Shown here in pieces: positions 1-9,496 of a DNA stretch of 15,520 nt. Position 1 is the stretch's first letter, and each line of letters starts with the position of its first letter. Source of the stretch: Coriobacteriia bacterium (lineage in GTDB: Bacteria; Actinomycetota; Coriobacteriia; Coriobacteriales; Atopobiaceae); assembly GCA_003150175.1 (NCBI GenBank), contig QAKZ01000083.1, forward strand, positions 1 to 15,520, given 5' to 3'. The position numbers were made by a program, and so were the translations under genes. The notes beneath the pieces are model-generated. The model was not told where the DNA came from. It saw only the letters and a program-made list of their open reading frames with translations, and did no database searches.

Positions 1-1226
<1,226 letters not shown>

Positions 1227-1267
1227 GTGCGAGTCCTCCCTGGGAGTCAAAATCCACGGACGGCACT

Positions 1268-1273
1268 ATTTTA
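1268..1273 (-). promoter_or_regulatory. Candidate -10 box of the pgi promoter
   Basis: On the minus strand this reads TAAAAT (5 of 6 to TATAAT), about 42 bases before the pgi start codon, in an otherwise GC-rich stretch. I could not find a good -35 hexamer at 16-18 bases. The -35 zone is instead occupied by a cluster of ATGCG/CGCAT repeats (1284-1310), which would fit an activator or another regulator site. Inference from sequence only. Confidence 0.35.
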
Positions 1274-1283
1274 CGCCTGGACG

Positions 1284-1310
1284 GCGCATGCGACTATGCG
1301 ATTAGCGCAT
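1284..1310. repeat. Cluster of ATGCG/CGCAT half-sites upstream of pgi
   Basis: Four copies of a 5-base word and its complement lie within 27 bases: CGCAT at 1285-1289, ATGCG at 1288-1292 (together a CGCATGCG palindrome), ATGCG at 1296-1300 and CGCAT at 1306-1310. The last two form an inverted repeat around ATTAG. GCGCAT recurs directly at 1284 and 1305. The cluster covers the expected -35 zone of pgi and could be an operator. No regulator is identified. Confidence 0.35.
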
Positions 1311-1318
1311 GGCAAGAA

Positions 1319-1332
1319 GGGCCCACCGGCCC
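1319..1332 (-). terminator. Weak hairpin after the UDG-like gene
   Basis: A GGGCC stem with a 4-base loop and a GGCCC arm, followed on the minus strand by TTCTTG. It lies about 50 bases past the stop codon at 1381. The stem is only 5 bp and the T-tract is interrupted, so it may be a weak terminator or chance. Confidence 0.25.
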
Positions 1333-1380
1333 AGCCAGGAAAAATGACTGACAAATCAGACAGGCTGGAAAAGCGGGCGG

Positions 1381-1935
1381 CTAATACGGCTCGCCCAGGG
1401 GCGGGATGCGCTTGAGGCGGGCCCACATCTGCTGCTTGGCGCGCGGATCCGCCAGCGCATCGGCGAATCCGCCCAGGTTGAGGACGCGCATGCCGCAGAG
1501 CTGCACGACGTAGCCGGGCTCGAGCATGGCCTCCTCGAAGCTCTCGATGATGGTCAAGTCCTCGGCGTACGCCTCTCGCAGCGCTGCCGCCGCCGCGTCG
1601 TCGCAACAGACGAGCGTGGCCGGGTCAAGCGCGCAGACGGCCTCGCGCAGCAGGGGCGCCGCGAGCGCCTCGCCCGCGTCGTCGCAGGTCAAAAGCCACT
1701 CCCAATCCTCCGGCGCATACCCGAGCGCCTTGAGGGAGGCCTTAAGCGCCGCCCCGTCGGCGCCCAAGAAGGGCTCCGCGCCGGCGACCTCGTCGGCCGT
1801 GCGCTCGCCTTTGGCCACAAGGATCGGGCTCATGGCGTTGCCCCCGGCGCGCACCCCGCGCGCGGCGAGGCCGTCCAGCTCGGCGGTTGTTTTCTGCGCG
1901 CAGGCCTCGCGGCGCTGATCTGCTGCGGATGTCAT
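1381..1935 (-). CDS. Uracil-DNA-glycosylase-like protein lacking the usual catalytic motifs (function unproven)
   Basis: A 184-aa soluble protein. The frame stays open further upstream, but ATG at 1935 is chosen because AGGAGGG sits just before it and the upstream extension would overlap the divergent trxA gene. It resembles family-4 uracil-DNA glycosylases in outline: FLGADGAALKASLKALGY (about 56-73) matches the 'GRAG..L...L' helix, LLREAVCALDPATLVCCDDAAAAAL (in about 95-119) matches the strand-helix around 'ELIRPKVIVALG..AA', and LGGFADALADPRAKQQMWARLK (in about 154-175) aligns with 'YHPAYLLRNP..K...W.DLK'. The catalytic HPA-type His is replaced by GGF, and the four iron-sulfur cysteines are not recognisable. 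If the fold assignment is right, it is probably not a normal glycosylase. It could also be an unrelated lineage-specific protein. It is divergent from trxA. Confidence 0.5.
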   Translation of the reverse strand: MTSAADQRREACAQKTTAELDGLAARGVRAGGNAMSPILVAKGERTADEVAGAEPFLGADGAALKASLKALGYAPEDWEWLLTCDDAGEALAAPLLREAVCALDPATLVCCDDAAAAALREAYAEDLTIIESFEEAMLEPGYVVQLCGMRVLNLGGFADALADPRAKQQMWARLKRIPPLGEPY

Positions 1936-1954
1936 CGGGTCCCTCCTGGATAGG

Positions 1955-1985
1955 TTGCACCACAACAGTGTAATTCGGGTATAAG
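1955..1985 (+). promoter_or_regulatory. Candidate promoter for trxA-PAP2
   Basis: Plus strand: TTGCAC (1955-1960), 19 bases, then TATAAG (1980-1985), about 58 bases upstream of the trxA start. Both hexamers are good, but the spacer is longer than the optimal 17. It overlaps the candidate promoter of the divergent gene, so the two transcripts may compete. Confidence 0.35.
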
Positions 1986-1994
1986 TCGCTACAA
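1967..1994 (-). promoter_or_regulatory. Candidate promoter for the UDG-like gene
   Basis: Minus strand: TTGTAG (1994-1989), 16 bases, then TACACT (1972-1967), about 31 bases before the start codon. The -10 matches 4 of 6 and the -35 only 3 of 6, so support is modest. It lies in the only AT-richer patch of the divergent intergenic region. Confidence 0.25.
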
Positions 1995-2043
1995 GAAAAG
2001 TCCCGCGGACGCGCTGCGCCCGCACGTGATTCCGGAGGAACCG

Positions 2044-2364
2044 ATGGCAGTACAAGAGATTCAATCCGAGGAGCTCGCGCAGATCCTCGCCAATGCCCAG
2101 CACCCCGTGCTCGTCGATTTTTGGGCGCCGTGGTGCGGACCGTGCCGTGCGCTCGGCCCCGTTGTCGAGGAGGTCGCCGGCGAGATGGCCGGCGAGCTCG
2201 ACGTGTACAAGATGAACGTCGACGACAACTACGACTTCGCCATGAAGAACAAGATCGTCTCCATCCCGACGGTCATGCTCTTTAAGGACGGCAAGGTCGC
2301 GCATCGCATGGTCGGCGCCCTGCCCAAGGCGGCGCTCGTCAGCGAGATTCGCGCGCACCTGTAA
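2044..2364 (+). CDS. trxA: Thioredoxin
   Basis: Small cytoplasmic dithiol/disulfide oxidoreductase that reduces protein disulfides and is recharged by thioredoxin reductase (not in this window). It is 106 aa, the full normal length. It shows the buried Asp (D25 in VDFWAPW), the redox motif W-CGPC (Cys31 and Cys34), the cis-proline loop SIPT (Pro76) and the C-terminal GALPKAAL segment. ATG at 2044 is chosen over the in-frame start 18 bases upstream because GGAGG sits just before it and the thioredoxin fold starts directly after. The PAP2 gene follows after 11 bases, so the two are probably co-transcribed. Identification is secure. Confidence 0.96.
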   Translation: MAVQEIQSEELAQILANAQHPVLVDFWAPWCGPCRALGPVVEEVAGEMAGELDVYKMNVDDNYDFAMKNKIVSIPTVMLFKDGKVAHRMVGALPKAALVSEIRAHL

Positions 2365-2375
2365 GGCAAGGCTCG

Positions 2376-3050
2376 ATGAGTGGTCTACAGAAGCAGGTAA
2401 AGGACACGACGCGCTCGATGGCGGGGCTCGCGCGCAAAAACGCGCTTCTTTTGGTCGCGCTCGTCGCGGCGCTCGTGTTCATCTACCTGCTTGAGGAGGT
2501 CGGCGAGGGCGAGATCATGAAGCTCGACACCCTCGCCTACCGCTTTTTTGTCGAGAAGCTCCGCAGCGACCCGGTCACCTCGGTCATGAAGGGCTTCACC
2601 GGCCTGCTCGACATCCCGGTGCTGCTCGTGATGACGCTCATCGTGACGGCGTTCGCGCCCGGAAAGGCGCCGGGCCGCTGCGTCGCCGCCAACCTCTTTG
2701 GCGCGCTCGCGCTCAACGTCGTGCTCAAGCAGATCGTCCAGCGCCCGCGGCCCGACGGCTTCCGCCTCATCGCCGAGTCCGGCTACAGCTTCCCCTCGGG
2801 CCACTCGATGGTCTCGATGGCGTTCTTCGGGCTTCTGGTCTGGATGGTGTGGACCTACGAGAAGGACAAGACCATGCGCCTGGTGTGGTGCGCGCTCTTC
2901 TCGCTCGTCATCGTGATGGTCGGCGTGAGCCGCATCTACCTGGGCGTCCACTACGCGAGCGACGTCCTCGCCGGGTTCTGCGTCTCGCTGCTTTGGCTCG
3001 TGTTCTACACGAAGGTCGTTGCCCCCGCGTTCATGGCCCAAGAGGCATAG
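2376..3050 (+). CDS. PAP2-family membrane phosphatase
   Basis: Integral membrane phosphatase of the type-2 phosphatidic acid phosphatase superfamily, 224 aa. The three-part active-site signature is complete: K-x6-RP (Lys118, Arg125-Pro126), PSGH (140-143, with His143) and SR-x5-H-x3-D (Ser185, Arg186, His192, Asp196). Hydrophobic helices lie at about 23-40, 74-95, 103-118, 146-160, 169-185 and 197-213, and the active-site loops face one side. Family members dephosphorylate lipid phosphates such as undecaprenyl pyrophosphate, phosphatidate or phosphatidylglycerophosphate; the sequence alone does not decide which. The Shine-Dalgarno is weak (AAGG-type), consistent with coupling to trxA 11 bases upstream. 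It converges with the operon to its right. Confidence 0.9.
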   Translation: MSGLQKQVKDTTRSMAGLARKNALLLVALVAALVFIYLLEEVGEGEIMKLDTLAYRFFVEKLRSDPVTSVMKGFTGLLDIPVLLVMTLIVTAFAPGKAPGRCVAANLFGALALNVVLKQIVQRPRPDGFRLIAESGYSFPSGHSMVSMAFFGLLVWMVWTYEKDKTMRLVWCALFSLVIVMVGVSRIYLGVHYASDVLAGFCVSLLWLVFYTKVVAPAFMAQEA

Positions 3051-3088
3051 GAGCAGAAGCGCTTCTTGCCATCCGGCTAAACGGAAAC

Positions 3089-3123
3089 GAAGCCCGCCAG
3101 ATCCAAGGGGTCTGACGGGCTTC
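3089..3123 (-). terminator. Intrinsic terminator of the GT-kinase-regulator-phosphodiesterase operon
   Basis: A 13-bp stem with a 9-base loop. In minus-strand RNA every position pairs, with one G-U wobble; in plus-strand RNA the same position is a C-A mismatch. This orientation, and the T-rich GTTTCCGTTT after the right arm, say that it serves the leftward operon ending at 3146. It may also stop rightward transcripts from the PAP2 gene. Confidence 0.75.
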
Positions 3124-3145
3124 ACGCATTACTGGATGCTCGCGG

Positions 3146-3616
3146 CTACTCGCCGAGGGCGATGATCTCGGCGGAGAGGACCTCGCCGGTGTCCTCGTCG
3201 CAGATGATGCGGCCCATCGAGGGCTTGGAGCGGCGCGGGTAGGTCGGGCTGCCCGGGTTCATCACGAGGGTCCCCGTCCACTCGTCGCGCGTGACGAACG
3301 GCGTGTGCGTGTGGCCGCAGATGGCGACGTCGCACTTGAGCAGGTTCAGGCGCTCGCGGTAGTGGACGACCTGCCAGCGCAGCCCGCTGCCAAAGAAGAT
3401 CTTGCGCGCCTTGACGGTGGGGCCGTAATCGTTCGACCAGTCGTTGTTGCCGAGGCACGCCCGCACGGGCGCGATCATCTCGAGGTGTTGGAAGTCGGAC
3501 GGCGAGCAGATGTCGCCCGCGTGCACGATAACGTCGGCGCCCCGCAGCTGCTCAATCAGCTCCGGGGAAAGAAACCCGTGCGTGTCCGAGATGATGTCGT
3601 ATCGCGTGGTCGACAA
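3146..3616 (-). CDS. YfcE/MJ0936-type metallophosphoesterase
   Basis: Cytoplasmic metal-dependent phosphodiesterase, 156 aa. The calcineurin-like motifs are in order: DTH (Asp11, His13), GD (Asp35), GNND (56-59), His85 and GHTH (101-104). These would bind a two-metal centre. YfcE and MJ0936 hydrolyse artificial phosphodiesters, and their physiological substrate is not generally settled, so none is assigned. I chose TTG at 3616 because GGGGAGG (3628-3622) sits 5 bases before it and the family fold begins right there. An ATG at 3661 is also in frame, but it would add 15 non-conserved residues and overlap the regulator gene. It is last in the leftward operon, 16 bases after the LytTR regulator gene. 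Confidence 0.88.
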   Translation of the reverse strand: MSTTRYDIISDTHGFLSPELIEQLRGADVIVHAGDICSPSDFQHLEMIAPVRACLGNNDWSNDYGPTVKARKIFFGSGLRWQVVHYRERLNLLKCDVAICGHTHTPFVTRDEWTGTLVMNPGSPTYPRRSKPSMGRIICDEDTGEVLSAEIIALGE

Positions 3617-3621
3617 GTCGT

Positions 3622-3628
3622 CCTCCCC
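3622..3628 (-). promoter_or_regulatory. Ribosome binding site that decides a TTG start
   Basis: GGGGAGG on the minus strand, 5 bases before TTG (3616-3614). There is no comparable Shine-Dalgarno at the upstream ATG (3661). It lies in the 16-base gap between the regulator and phosphodiesterase genes. Confidence 0.7.
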
Positions 3629-3632
3629 TGCC

Positions 3633-4361
3633 CTAGAGGCCCAAGGCGCGCTTGAGCGCAACGACGCGGCGGCGAGAGACGCTGATCTTCTTGCCCTCGA
3701 TGCCGTTGATGCCCAGCTGCAGGATGCCCGAGCTGATGACCTCGACGTCCTCGACGTACTCGAGGTTGACGATGTAGCCGCGGTGCACGCGGAAGAACCC
3801 GTGCGGTGCGAGCTTCTCCTCGAGCTTGGCCAGGCTGATCGTCGAGAGGAACCGGTCGTTGTCGGTATAGATGCAGGAGTAGTCGTCCTTGGCCTCGATG
3901 TAGCGGATCTGGTCGATGGGCACGAGGACCTTGCGACCGCTCTTCACCACCGGGATGCGCTCGACGGAGGAGTGGGCCTGGGCCGCGGCGGGCTCGGCCT
4001 TGGGGGCGCGGGCCTCGACCTTGTCGAGCGCGAGCTCCAGGCGGTCGGACTCAACGGGCTTCATGAGGTAATCGACCGCGTCGACGCCGAAGGCCTCGAC
4101 GGCGTACTCGCTGTACGCGGTGACAAAGACGATCGCGGGCGGGTTCTTGAGCTTGTGGAGCGCCTCGGCGAGCTGCATGCCGCTCGTCTTTGGCATCGAG
4201 ATGTCGAGGAACATGACGTCGGCCTTGGCCTCCATGAGCTTCTCGACCGCCTCGCGGGCGCTCGAGGCCTCGGTGATGGACTCGACGCGACCGGTCTCCT
4301 CGAGCAGGAACCTTAGCTCGGAGCGGGCAGGGGCCTCGTCGTCAACGATCATCGCGCGCAT
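3633..4361 (-). CDS. LytTR-family response regulator
   Basis: DNA-binding response regulator of 242 aa, the usual LytR/AgrA/AlgR length. Residues 1-118 are a receiver domain with the acidic pair Asp7-Asp8, the phospho-acceptor Asp53 (FLDISMP), Thr81 and Lys101 (KP). A 15-residue Ala/Pro-rich linker follows, then a LytTR domain (about 135-240) with the hallmark FFRVHRGYIVNL (189-200). It is expected to be phosphorylated by the kinase encoded directly upstream and to bind direct repeats. AGAGGAG precedes the ATG. The 53-base gap to the kinase gene is the longest in this operon and holds a candidate internal promoter and two CGTTTAG repeats, which suggests separate or auto-regulated expression. 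Confidence 0.93.
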   Translation of the reverse strand: MRAMIVDDEAPARSELRFLLEETGRVESITEASSAREAVEKLMEAKADVMFLDISMPKTSGMQLAEALHKLKNPPAIVFVTAYSEYAVEAFGVDAVDYLMKPVESDRLELALDKVEARAPKAEPAAAQAHSSVERIPVVKSGRKVLVPIDQIRYIEAKDDYSCIYTDNDRFLSTISLAKLEEKLAPHGFFRVHRGYIVNLEYVEDVEVISSGILQLGINGIEGKKISVSRRRVVALKRALGL

Positions 4362-4386
4362 GCAAAAACTCCTCTGAACGGGCCAC

Positions 4387-4409
4387 CTAAACGCAGCTAC
4401 TAAACGTTT
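4387..4409 (-). repeat. Two direct CGTTTAG repeats before the LytTR regulator gene
   Basis: The minus strand reads CGTTTAG twice (4406-4400 and 4393-4387), 13 bases apart start to start; the first copy extends to a palindromic AAACGTTT (4402-4409). AACGTTTAG fits the published LytTR half-site pattern ([TA][AC][CA]GTTN[AG][TG], from memory) fully, and TGCGTTTAG misses one position. The spacing is shorter than the 12-13-base spacer usually quoted between LytTR repeats, so the match is suggestive only. Confidence 0.4.
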
Positions 4410-4414
4410 GAATG

Positions 4415-5788
<1,374 letters not shown>

Positions 5789-5791
5789 CGG

Positions 5792-7093
5792 TTACAGACC
5801 TCCCGTGGATCCGGGGTCGGGGACGGACAGCGCGATGCCCGAGAGCGGCGCGTCGGAGGGCTTCTGCGCCGGGCTCAGCGCGGCGCGGCCGCAGACGTCG
5901 CCCGTGCGCAGGATGGCCGCCTGCAGGTAACGGTCGTCCCAAATGGCGGACATGACGCCCGGCCAGGTCATCGAGAAGCTCAGGTAGCGCGAGGCGTTCT
6001 CGCGGGCGAACTTATCGGCGTCACGGATGCCCCTGACGATGATGCGCAGGTAGGCGAGGCGATCCGGGCCGGCGACGAGGCGGCGCAGCGCGGTGCTGCG
6101 CACGCGGGAGCGCACCTGATCGCACAACCACGGCGCCGGGTACGGCATGAGCGACTCCGGGGTGATGGTGCGCAGGTCGCGGCGGGCGTTGAGCACCTCG
6201 AGCTTGCGGTACTCGTAGAACCAGCGGTACACGTCCTGCATAAAGACGGACGCGTCGGAGGCGGTCTCCTCAGGCGGGCAGAGCCGCACGCACCAGTCGT
6301 TGTCGAACCAGCAGTCGAGGCCATGGCTGCGCAGGTTGAGCACGTAGTCGAGGTCGTCGCCGCGGGTGATGTAGGGGTCGAACGGGATGCGCGTGTACGC
6401 CTCGGCGTGGATCGCGCAGCAGCCGCCGCACATGTGGTTGGAGCGCGTGACGCGGTTCTTGGCCTTCTGGGCGCGCTCCATGACCTTGTTGAACTGCGGC
6501 GCCTTGGTCCAGTAGCGCTCGGTCCAGCTCTTTGTGGGGTTCGCGTAGGGCGAGCCGTCCTCGTCGATGAAGAAGCCCGACTTGGCGAGGATCTTCAGGT
6601 CCTGCCGCGTGTAGGCGGAAAGCCCGAACACCGCCTTCGAGAGGAAGTCCGGGTCCTCGGCGACCTCGTCGTCGTACATGAAGACGGCGACGTCGTGGCC
6701 GAACACGCACGCGACCGCGAGGCCGAGGTTCTTTATGGCGCCGTAGCCGCGAAGCGAGACGGCCTCCCCCGCCGCCGAGGGCACGACGCGGCCGACGGCG
6801 GACATGATGCGCTCGCCCTCCTCGGGCCCGACCACGAGCGGGTTCAAGTCCGGGTGGGAGCGGCAGATGCTGTTCACGCGGGCGCGGGCCGCCTCGCGGC
6901 ACGACTTCGGCGCCACGACGAGCACGGCGACGCGCAGGACGCCGCGGACCTGCTCGAGGGACGCCAGGCAGCTCTCGAGCTCGGGCAGGGGCTTATCGAT
7001 GGGGGTGGTGTAGTCGTAGACGCCGCGCTCGCCCAGCTCGCCGGGCTGATTGCCCTCGGCCCAATAAGAAGGTATGACAATGATGGGGTTCAC
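5792..7093 (-). CDS. Glycosyltransferase-like protein (GT-A type)
   Basis: A 433-aa protein with no signal peptide or clear membrane helix. It starts with a Rossmann-like strand, IIVIPSYW (4-11), continues with a region typical of GT-A nucleotide-sugar transferases, and has a metal-binding acidic motif FMYDDEV (138-144) after GAIKNLGLAVA. Later come a Cys-rich NHMCGGCCAIH (219-229) and RGDDLDYVLNLRSHG (244-258), which resembles the acceptor-side acidic motif of GT2-like enzymes. Sugar donor and acceptor are unknown; envelope glycan or teichoic-type polymer synthesis is a guess from the LytSR-like partner genes. The start is GTG at 7093. No strong Shine-Dalgarno precedes it and no better in-frame start is visible, so the 5' end is less certain. 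It is first in the leftward operon. Confidence 0.72.
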   Translation of the reverse strand: MNPIIVIPSYWAEGNQPGELGERGVYDYTTPIDKPLPELESCLASLEQVRGVLRVAVLVVAPKSCREAARARVNSICRSHPDLNPLVVGPEEGERIMSAVGRVVPSAAGEAVSLRGYGAIKNLGLAVACVFGHDVAVFMYDDEVAEDPDFLSKAVFGLSAYTRQDLKILAKSGFFIDEDGSPYANPTKSWTERYWTKAPQFNKVMERAQKAKNRVTRSNHMCGGCCAIHAEAYTRIPFDPYITRGDDLDYVLNLRSHGLDCWFDNDWCVRLCPPEETASDASVFMQDVYRWFYEYRKLEVLNARRDLRTITPESLMPYPAPWLCDQVRSRVRSTALRRLVAGPDRLAYLRIIVRGIRDADKFARENASRYLSFSMTWPGVMSAIWDDRYLQAAILRTGDVCGRAALSPAQKPSDAPLSGIALSVPDPGSTGGL

Positions 7094-7139
7094 GCGGTCT
7101 TGTGCCCAATCTGCGAGCGATGGTCTACAGGCTGGCCAG

Positions 7140-7163
7140 GCGCTCGGGGCGCTCGGCGCTCAG
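7140..7163. repeat. Three short GCGCTC tandem repeats
   Basis: GCGCTCGG at 7140-7147 and 7149-7156, followed by a partial third copy CGCTCAG at 7157-7163. It lies in the presumed leader of the glycosyltransferase gene. It may be chance in GC-rich DNA. Confidence 0.3.
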
Positions 7164-7165
7164 TG

Positions 7166-7173
7166 TTAATATA
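7166..7173. promoter_or_regulatory. AT-rich box in the divergent glycosyltransferase / murT-gatD intergenic region
   Basis: TTAATATA on the plus strand reads TATATTAA on the minus strand, so it offers -10-like hexamers both ways (TATATT minus, TAATAT plus). It is the only such AT-rich patch between the divergent genes at 7093 and 7287. I found no good -35 hexamer on either side. Assignment as a promoter core is an inference. Confidence 0.3.
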
Positions 7174-7286
7174 CCCCCATATCCAGGCGGGCGGGCACCG
7201 CATCCCACCTCGCCCGCTTTTGAATAAGACGACTGCAACAATCGCCCGGGCGCCGCGCTCGCCGGCGGCGGGCTTTGGAGGTATTT

Positions 7287-9476
7287 ATGGGCGTTCGCTC
7301 GATGTTGGCATGCGCTGCGGCGGACGTGGCCCACTGGGGCCTCTCTTCCGTCCTTCGCCGCGGCGGCGGGAACATCCCCGGCGTCATCGCGCTGAAGCTC
7401 GACCCGGGTATCATCGCGGACCTGGCGGCCGGGCTCGACGGTTCCATCGTGGTCACCGGCACGAACGGAAAGACGACCACGAACGGCCTCATCGCCGACG
7501 GCCTGGCCGCGGCCGGCTTCGACGTGGTGTGCAACCGCGCCGGCAACAACATGCAGACCGGCATCGCCGCCGCCATGGTGGCGGGGCGCCGCGGCGGCGC
7601 GACGTCCGGCAAGAAGGCCTCCCGCGGCCGCTTCGGCGCCTTCGAGTGCGACGAGCTCTACACCGTCCGCGTCCTTCCACAGCTCAAGCCCCGCGCGCTC
7701 GTGCTGTTGAACCTCTTCCGCGACCAGCTCGATCGCTACGGCGAGATCGACCACACGCAGGAGGTCATCGCCGAGGCGCTGCGCAGGTCGCCGCAGACCA
7801 CGCTGATCTACAACGCCGACGACCCGCTGTGCGCCGCCGTCGCCGCGCGCGTGGACAACCCGAGCCTCGGCTTCGGCATCGACGAGCCCACGGGCCTCGA
7901 GGCCGACCGCGTGAGCGACTCCAGGTTCTGCGCCATGTGCAACGCGCCCCTGGACTATGAGTACGTGCACTACGGGCAGCTCGGCAAGTACCGCTGCCCC
8001 AAGTGCGGATGGTCGCGCCCCGAGCTCACATACGCCGCGCGCGACGTCGAGCTCAGGTGCGGCAACCAGGGCGGGTACTCCTGGGACGTCTGCGGGCCAG
8101 ATGGCTTCCGCCGCCGCGTGAAGACGCGCTACAACGGCCTTTATATGGTCTTCAACGTTACCGCCGTCGCCGCGGCGCTCGAGTTCGCGGGCGCCGGCAC
8201 GGACGCCCTCGACGAGGTGATCTCGCGCTACGAGCCCGCAGGCGGCCGCATGAAGACCTGGCACGCGCTCGGCCGCGACGTGGTGAGCAACCTGGCGAAG
8301 AACCCCGCCGGCTTCGACCGCATGATCAGCGAGGTCCGCGCGGCCGACGGGCGGCTCATGGCCTTCTTCCTCAACGACAACGACGCCGACGGGCACGACA
8401 TCAGCTGGATCTGGGACGTCGACTTCGAGAAGCTCTGCGAGCTCGACCTCCAGCGGGTCTTCGTCGGCGGCACGCGCCGCAACGATCTGCAGGTGCGCCT
8501 CAAGTACGCGGGCATAAACGCGCAGCTCATCGATGGCATCGAGGACGCCGTGCGCGGCTGCTTCGGCGCCGACGCGTCTCTTCCGCTGCACTCGGTGGCC
8601 AACTACACCGTGTTCCCTCAGGTGACGGCCGACCTCAAGCGCCTCGACGGCACCGAGCGCCCCGAGGGCACGCGCGCCGCGATCGCGCCGAAGGCCCGCG
8701 TGAACCTCGGCTGCTACGCCGACGCCGGCATCCGGGCCGAGCAGCTCGGCCGCCCGCTGCGCATCGTCCACCTGTACCCCGACGCGCTCAACCTCTACGG
8801 CGACGGCGGCAACATCGCCTCGCTGCGCCAGCGCTGCGAGTGGCGCGGCATCCCCGTGCACGTCGACCGTGTGCTCATGGGCGAAGCGCTCGACCTCTCC
8901 GACGCCGACGTCGTGCTTCTGGGCGGGGGCGCGGACCGCGACCAGCTCGCCGTCTGCAAGGAGCTGCTGGCACAGAAGGAGAAGCTCGCCGCTTACGTCG
9001 AGTCCGACGGCGCGCTGCTGGCCATCTGCGGCGGCTACCAGCTGCTCGGCCGCTTCTACATGATGGGCGACGAGCGGGTCGAGGGCCTTGCCGTCATCGG
9101 CGCCGAGACCCGCAGCGGCGACGGCCGCATGATCCACAACGTGGCCATCGACTCCCCCGTCGCGTCATCGCCCATCGTCGGCTTCGAGAACCACGGTGGC
9201 CGCACCTACCTCGACGACGGCGAGAAGCCCCTCGGCACGCCGCTCGTGGCCGGCACCGGCAACAACGAGTTCGACGTCGGTGAGGGCGTGCTGCACAAGG
9301 GCGTGGTGGGCACGTATTTCCACGGGCCGATCCTGCCCAAGAACCCGCAGGTCGCAGACTGGCTGATCGCGCATGCGCTGCGCCGCCGGGGCATCGAGAC
9401 CGAGCTCCCCGCCCTCGACGACTCCTACGAGGACGCGGCCCACGACGTCGCGCTGGCCATCGTCAAACGCGGCTAG
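7287..9476 (+). CDS. murT-gatD: MurT-GatD fusion: lipid II isoglutaminyl synthase in one polypeptide
   Basis: A 729-aa cytoplasmic enzyme predicted to amidate the alpha-carboxyl of D-Glu in the lipid II stem peptide using glutamine. The N-terminal half is MurT: the Mur-ligase P-loop TGTNGKTTT (57-65), FECDELY (119-125), FRDQLDRYGE (144-153), a four-Cys zinc ribbon (C215, C218, C237, C240) inserted in the ATPase domain, and a DUF1727-like C-terminal region with NDNDADGHDISWIWD (363-377). In the characterised enzymes the Asp of this last motif (about 371 here) completes the GatD catalytic site. A linker of about 40 residues follows, then GatD from about 491 (RIVHLYPDALNLYGDGGNI), with nucleophile Cys581 in AICGGYQLLG and catalytic His679 in GTYFHGPILPKNP. 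In Staphylococcus and Streptococcus these are two genes. ATG at 7287 has GGAGGT 4 bases before it. A terminator follows at 9497. Confidence 0.93.
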   Translation: MGVRSMLACAAADVAHWGLSSVLRRGGGNIPGVIALKLDPGIIADLAAGLDGSIVVTGTNGKTTTNGLIADGLAAAGFDVVCNRAGNNMQTGIAAAMVAGRRGGATSGKKASRGRFGAFECDELYTVRVLPQLKPRALVLLNLFRDQLDRYGEIDHTQEVIAEALRRSPQTTLIYNADDPLCAAVAARVDNPSLGFGIDEPTGLEADRVSDSRFCAMCNAPLDYEYVHYGQLGKYRCPKCGWSRPELTYAARDVELRCGNQGGYSWDVCGPDGFRRRVKTRYNGLYMVFNVTAVAAALEFAGAGTDALDEVISRYEPAGGRMKTWHALGRDVVSNLAKNPAGFDRMISEVRAADGRLMAFFLNDNDADGHDISWIWDVDFEKLCELDLQRVFVGGTRRNDLQVRLKYAGINAQLIDGIEDAVRGCFGADASLPLHSVANYTVFPQVTADLKRLDGTERPEGTRAAIAPKARVNLGCYADAGIRAEQLGRPLRIVHLYPDALNLYGDGGNIASLRQRCEWRGIPVHVDRVLMGEALDLSDADVVLLGGGADRDQLAVCKELLAQKEKLAAYVESDGALLAICGGYQLLGRFYMMGDERVEGLAVIGAETRSGDGRMIHNVAIDSPVASSPIVGFENHGGRTYLDDGEKPLGTPLVAGTGNNEFDVGEGVLHKGVVGTYFHGPILPKNPQVADWLIAHALRRRGIETELPALDDSYEDAAHDVALAIVKRG

Positions 9477-9496
9477 GCCGGGCACATAGCCTCGAT

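Noticed and set aside
1936..2358. In-frame extension of the UDG-like gene across the trxA gene
   Set aside because: It is antisense to a complete thioredoxin, and the ATG at 1935 has a strong ribosome binding site.
7125..9137. A 670-codon minus-strand open frame opposite murT-gatD
   Set aside because: Antisense to a gene with complete catalytic motifs; composition is typical of the reverse frame of GC-rich coding DNA and no domain is visible.
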